This document shows, piece by piece, positions 61,160 to 64,000 of a stretch of DNA of 64,000 bases (the stretch's first letter is position 1; every line of letters begins with the position of its first letter). This DNA comes from Martinezella lusitana (GTDB taxonomy: Bacteria > Pseudomonadota > Alphaproteobacteria > Rhizobiales > Rhizobiaceae): contig NZ_FMAF01000019.1 of the NCBI RefSeq assembly GCF_900094565.1, positions 46,888-110,887 on the forward strand. Direction: 5' to 3'. The notes beneath the pieces were generated by a model, which saw only the letters and a list, made by a program, of their open reading frames with translations, ran no database searches and was not told the origin of the DNA. The position numbers and the translations under genes were made by a program.

Positions 61160-61471
61160 ATGGATAGCAAAAACTGTATCTCTAACGGGGAACTGCAAGC
61201 GGCCAAACAACGAAAGGCAGCGTCGGAGATGGCCCCTTATCTGCTACTATTTTTCATCTTCGTCACATGTATCCTCGCTGGGATGGCCGGGCCGCCAAAA
61301 ACGATAGGACCGAGAAATTACGAGCGAGATGCCGAAAACGCCTATAAAGCGGCTTTCGAAATCGTATCCAAAGAGACTGCCCGGCGGCGGAGGCTGATCA
61401 GTTTGCTTCTCGTGATCGCACTACTAATCGACATACTTCTCCTCGTGTGGATATTTCGTTTCGCCTCTTAG
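61160..61471 (+). CDS. hypothetical two-TM protein
   Basis: 103 aa with two hydrophobic segments (YLLLFFIFVTCILAGMAG and ISLLLVIALLIDILLLVWIF) around a charged loop (NYERDAENAYKAAFEIV). No clear ribosome site. Convergent with the lysis cassette; a terminator lies between. Confidence 0.5.
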   Translation: MDSKNCISNGELQAAKQRKAASEMAPYLLLFFIFVTCILAGMAGPPKTIGPRNYERDAENAYKAAFEIVSKETARRRRLISLLLVIALLIDILLLVWIFRFAS

Positions 61472-61487
61472 ACCGGCTTGCTAAACG

Positions 61488-61518
61488 CAAAAAGCCGCCC
61501 TGTACACATGGCGGCTTT
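61488..61518. terminator. bidirectional terminator between island clusters
   Basis: AAAGCCGCC pairs with GGCGGCTTT (9 bp, 10-base loop), with A-run before and T-run after. A partly similar sequence containing AAACGCAAAAA and GGCGGCTTTC occurs at about 61114-61152. Confidence 0.75.
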
Positions 61519-61533
61519 CTATCGCTATCATGC

Positions 61534-61857
61534 CTAGCCCGCGATGCGCCGGGAAAACCATTTCTGAAACAGGACTTCCGTCCCGCGCGGGCCGAGGTAA
61601 GCCAAACCGGCTATGAGTCCGGTCGTCGCGGGTGGGCCGACGTTCAAATAGGAGGCTATCCCCTCCCCGATGAACGCCATGCCAAAGGCAACCGGGATTT
61701 CCCAAAGCAGTTCGATACCGATGAATTTCCGGCGACCCTTGCGCGCTTCGTTGCTGTGCCACATCGCCCGACCCATCATCGCGCCGACGATGGTCGAGAG
61801 CGCCCCGCCGCCCCAGGCATTCAGCAGCTCGTATAGCGAGTTGTATTTATCTGACAT
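61534..61857 (-). CDS. phage holin, LydA-like
   Basis: 107 aa. Begins MSDKYNSLYELLNAWGGGAL, with hydrophobic segments GGALSTIVGAMMGRAM and PVAFGMAFIGEGIASYL and a basic middle (EARKGRRK), the pattern of the LydA/phage_holin_3 group. Holins open the inner membrane to let endolysin out. Last of the minus-strand lysis genes; its ATG overlaps the stop of the lipoprotein gene (TGATG). Confidence 0.8.
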   Translation of the reverse strand: MSDKYNSLYELLNAWGGGALSTIVGAMMGRAMWHSNEARKGRRKFIGIELLWEIPVAFGMAFIGEGIASYLNVGPPATTGLIAGLAYLGPRGTEVLFQKWFSRRIAG

Positions 61858-62078
61858 CAGCCGGGCTTTCCGCAGTTGTATTGGGCATAGCGTCCGCGAT
61901 GCCGGGCGACGTTGATGGCTACCGGCCTGTCATGGCCGACAAGATAGGTGTTCGTTTCCGGTAGCGGGTCGATTGGCACCAGAAGGTCGCACGGCTCAAT
62001 CGCCTTGGCCGTGGGGCTGCATGCAGCCGCCGAGCAACAGGCACAAATCAGCATCGTCAGCTTGAAAAGCTTCTTCAT
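61857..62078 (-). CDS. Rz1-like outer-membrane spanin lipoprotein
   Basis: 73 aa, MKKLFKLTMLICACCSAAAC: a lipoprotein signal with lipobox ending SAAAC (Cys20), then a short Pro-containing mature part (LLVPIDPLPETNTYLV). It overlaps the preceding Rz-like gene by 83 bp in another frame, the usual Rz/Rz1 nesting. Identified by position and signal, not by sequence family. Confidence 0.65.
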   Translation of the reverse strand: MKKLFKLTMLICACCSAAACSPTAKAIEPCDLLVPIDPLPETNTYLVGHDRPVAINVARHRGRYAQYNCGKPG

Positions 62079-62241
62079 CGATCTTTTGTCCGTCTTTGAG
62101 GATGGTAATGCGGCCAGCCTGCAAGGTTGCCGCAATCTCGGTTTTGGCCGCGCTGTTGCCGATCAGATAGGCGGGGGCCGTCGCCAGAGCGGCACCGATC
62201 ACGATACCGCCGCCGATCTTGAGATAGTCGAATGGCGTCAT
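61996..62241 (-). CDS. Rz-like inner-membrane spanin candidate
   Basis: 81 aa from MTPFDYLKIGGGIVIGAALA: a single N-terminal membrane anchor and a periplasmic helix (AAKTEIAATLQAGRITILKD). Start fixed by a GGAAG site and by ATGA overlap with the endolysin stop. Similar short proteins follow endolysins in rhizobial phages. Confidence 0.65.
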   Translation of the reverse strand: MTPFDYLKIGGGIVIGAALATAPAYLIGNSAAKTEIAATLQAGRITILKDGQKIDEEAFQADDADLCLLLGGCMQPHGQGD

Positions 62242-62882
62242 GAGAGCTTCCGCCATGCGAGATAAACGGACAGGCCAACGACGACCACCGCGATAGCCAT
62301 GCGCAACCAGTCGCCGGACGAGAGGTCGCCCTGTTGCGCCGAGACGACTTCGACAGCCTTTATCAGCGGCTCTTGCGCGACGGATGCCGACGCACCGACG
62401 CCACCGGCAACCAGCGCGACCGCCTTGGACTTGGCTTGCGTCTCGGTTTCAGCCGTGTATTTCGCGCCGACGACCGGCCCCTTCGACGGGTATTGCTTCC
62501 AAGGCAACTGCCAATGCGGGCCGTCCTTGAACGTCTTCCAGTCGCCGCCCCACTCGATAGTAATGCGCAGTTCCTTTGCCGCCTGTTTCATGGCCTTGGC
62601 GATCTTGTGGTAAAGGGGCCAATCCCAAGAAACCGAGCCGTTGATGAAGGGCGCGAGATCGACCGCATGCCCGTAGCCGTTTTCGGCCTTCAGGTGGCGC
62701 GAATTCATCGTCGTGGATGCGCCGGTCGCGACCATCTCTTTTTGGCGTCCAATGTCGCGGACGCCTTCAAGCACGGTGAAATCAACCTCCGTGATCTGGA
62801 TTGCGCGACGGACCACGCGGACAAGATCGGGATGAACGCCAATAAGACGCGAATTGCTCCGCGCCGACAGCGTGTAAGCCAT
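62238..62882 (-). CDS. phage endolysin, peptidase M15 (L-Ala-D-Glu/VanY-like), with C-terminal TM
   Basis: 214 aa from MAYTLSARSNSRLI; GGAGAG 6 bases upstream. Zinc ligands in the M15 pattern: His in MNSRHLKAENGYGHAVDLA and Asp/His in the same stretch and DGPHWQLPWK. Cuts peptide cross-links of the cell wall. A C-terminal hydrophobic helix (WLRMAIAVVVVGLSVYLAW) may anchor it in the membrane. First gene of the lysis cassette endolysin-Rz-Rz1-holin. Confidence 0.9.
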   Translation of the reverse strand: MAYTLSARSNSRLIGVHPDLVRVVRRAIQITEVDFTVLEGVRDIGRQKEMVATGASTTMNSRHLKAENGYGHAVDLAPFINGSVSWDWPLYHKIAKAMKQAAKELRITIEWGGDWKTFKDGPHWQLPWKQYPSKGPVVGAKYTAETETQAKSKAVALVAGGVGASASVAQEPLIKAVEVVSAQQGDLSSGDWLRMAIAVVVVGLSVYLAWRKLS

Positions 62883-62976
62883 AACTTCTCTCCATATTTT
62901 GGGGTAAAAGTTGCACCATGTATCTTTACATGGTGCATAATATGCCCTATGTTTAACCCGTCGAAGTGAGGGGCAC

Positions 62977-63219
62977 ATGGGCAAACTGGTGCAAATCGGA
63001 AACATCATCATTCGGGTTTAACCGAACGACCATTTGCCGCCGCACTTCCACGTCATCACCCCGGATGGGGATGCATTGGTGGAGATCGCCACGCTGGAAA
63101 TCCTGCGCGGCAAGCTCGCCCGCAAGGCGCAAGACACCGCTCTCGAATGGGCGCACAAGAACAAGGCGACGATTGCCCCCGAGTGGAACCGGACCAATCC
63201 CCGCTTTCCCATCGCTTGA
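62977..63219 (+). pseudogene. DUF4160 gene with an in-frame stop
   Basis: ATG at 62977 with GAGGGG upstream; reads MGKLVQIGNIIIRV, then TAA at 63019-63021, then continues in the same frame PNDHLPPHFHVITPDGDALV to the stop at 63219. The HFHV segment is the DUF4160 hallmark, and a Tyr codon (TAC/TAT) is expected at the TAA position. Without the stop it would be 80 aa. DUF4160 genes normally pair with DUF2442 genes, as here. Re-initiation at an internal codon is conceivable. Confidence 0.8.
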
Positions 63220-63233
63220 GAAAGGAAACGAAA

Positions 63234-63716
63234 ATGGACATGCCGCGCATCGAAAGCGTAACGCCAGCGTCAAACATGACGCTGGAAATTCAATGGAAGG
63301 GTGCCCCGGCATCCGCCGCAAATCTTGTCGGCTGGATCGCGACCGGCGGCGAACTGCTCGCCCCGCTCAAATCAGCGGATATATGGAAAACCGCAGTCGT
63401 CACCGACTATGGCGCAACGGTCGAATGGGCTGGCGAAGATTTGGCGATAGACGCCTACCATCTTTTCCAGATCGCCGAGGACCAGCGAGATTTCGTCGCC
63501 GAGGATCTGCGGAGATGGCAGGAAGAAATCGGCCTTTCCAACAACGAGGCTGCGGATTTCCTTGGCGTCAGTCTGCGCACATGGAAAAACTATCGCGCAG
63601 GTGGAGCGGTCAGCCATGTGGTTCAGATGCTGCTCCGCGCCAGCCAGCGCGACCCGCTGTTGATGCATGCCCATTACCGGCCCCGCCAGAACGGCAGGCC
63701 GAAGCACGCGGCCTAG
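63234..63716 (+). CDS. DUF2442-like/XRE fusion protein
   Basis: 160 aa from MDMPRIESVTPASNM, AAAGG 7 bases upstream. The N-terminal half shows the DUF2442 pattern (VVTDYGATVEWAGEDLAIDA); the C-terminal half is a helix-turn-helix (LSNNEAADFLGVSLRTWKNY RAGG split here). Likely the DNA-binding antitoxin-like partner of the interrupted DUF4160 gene 14 bp upstream. Autoregulation would be typical. Confidence 0.75.
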   Translation: MDMPRIESVTPASNMTLEIQWKGAPASAANLVGWIATGGELLAPLKSADIWKTAVVTDYGATVEWAGEDLAIDAYHLFQIAEDQRDFVAEDLRRWQEEIGLSNNEAADFLGVSLRTWKNYRAGGAVSHVVQMLLRASQRDPLLMHAHYRPRQNGRPKHAA

Positions 63717-63829
63717 CCGATTGATATGGATTGCCGCGTCGCGCCAAGAGCCATCAGCTGCTTTGCGCCGCCAAGCGGCCAATAGGATACCGACAATGAG
63801 TTCCTAGCGAGGACGACGTGCTGTATAGT

Positions 63830-64000
63830 TCAGACGGGGTATTTGATGTCAGGGCCGTACGTGTAAGTGCCGTCCCACTCGATAACGTCTTTCGGCCGAA
63901 CCCGCTTGAAATGGGATTTCACCGGTAACCCCGTATCAACTGATATCCAAATCTTCCAGTAATCAACCTGTTGGTACGATAGGTGGTCGTAAGACCAAAT
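63830..64000 (-). CDS. 3-prime end of an unknown protein, cut by the right edge
   Basis: An open frame enters from base 64000 and ends at the TGA at 63830-63832. The 56 visible residues include YQQVDYWKIWISVDTGLPVK and end GPDIKYPV. The Tyr/Trp-rich, strand-like pattern looks like real protein, possibly a secreted beta-rich domain, but too little is visible to name it. Confidence 0.5.
   Translation of the reverse strand: MWSYDHLSYQQVDYWKIWISVDTGLPVKSHFKRVRPKDVIEWDGTYTYGPDIKYPV

Noticed and set aside
55141..64000. Second copy of the tRNA-Arg 3-prime end as attR
   Set aside because: No match to the last bases of the tRNA was found by eye before the right edge.
1..64000. CRISPR array or complete insertion sequence
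   Set aside because: No regularly spaced repeats and no transposase-like protein were seen.

Overview
The window looks like a chromosomal segment of a fast-growing Rhizobium (Rhizobiaceae, Alphaproteobacteria). It is GC-rich, and several neighbourhoods are diagnostic: bdhA-xdhA-xdhB, chvE-gguA-gguB-gguC with a divergent gbpR, an L-arabinonate dehydratase of the R. leguminosarum type, idhA with a GGAA-N6-TTCC operator, and a xylR/xylFHG sugar transporter. These assignments come from reading the sequence and recalling families; no search was run.

Layout. 1-5 kb: an ECF42-type sigma factor (cut by the left edge) coupled to a DGPF/YCII protein, an LD-carboxypeptidase, an unassigned protein and glycerol kinase. 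5-19.9 kb: carbon and purine catabolism. bdhA-xdhAB, a LysR gene, puuD-guaD-(frameshifted lldD) on the plus strand, and a tight minus-strand operon DUF1045-puuE-uraD-HEPN-allA-uraH-phosphoesterase. Together these take guanine and xanthine through urate, HIU, OHCU and allantoin, and handle ureidoglycolate; allantoicase and xdhC are not in the window. 20-27 kb: an FAD oxidoreductase and a separate MnmD methyltransferase with overlapping divergent starts, a large hybrid histidine kinase, and a divergent pyrrolysine-free MttB-family methyltransferase. 27-36.6 kb: a DEAD-box helicase, an EamA exporter, a circularly permuted ATP-grasp/alpha-E/transglutaminase cassette, and a LysR/MFS efflux pair.

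36.8-46.4 kb: a probable six-gene L-arabinose/galactose operon. It runs from the binding protein ChvE and its ABC transporter (GguA, GguB) to GguC, a semialdehyde dehydrogenase and arabinonate dehydratase, and is controlled by the divergent LysR regulator GbpR. 46.5-50 kb: a J-domain-like protein whose ribosome binding site lies in a hairpin, a small membrane protein, inositol dehydrogenase, an ArsR/SRPBCC pair and a ClpP paralogue. 50-54.9 kb: a ROK repressor divergent from xylF-xylH-xylG, with a perfect operator-like palindrome between them.

55.06 kb to the right edge: an accessory region that begins directly after tRNA-Arg(CCG). It holds an excisionase-like HTH gene but no integrase. It also holds a two-gene minus-strand module of an SMC/RloC-like ABC ATPase (zinc-hook CxxC, HEPN-like RxxxxxH near its C-terminus) followed by a PD-(D/E)XK-type nuclease, which is a candidate anti-phage system. 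Next come a small plus-strand cluster with an SRAP (HMCES/YedK-like) protein, a compact phage lysis cassette (endolysin, nested spanin-like genes, LydA-like holin) and a DUF4160/DUF2442-XRE pair whose first gene has an in-frame stop. The second att site and the rest of the element probably lie beyond 64 kb.
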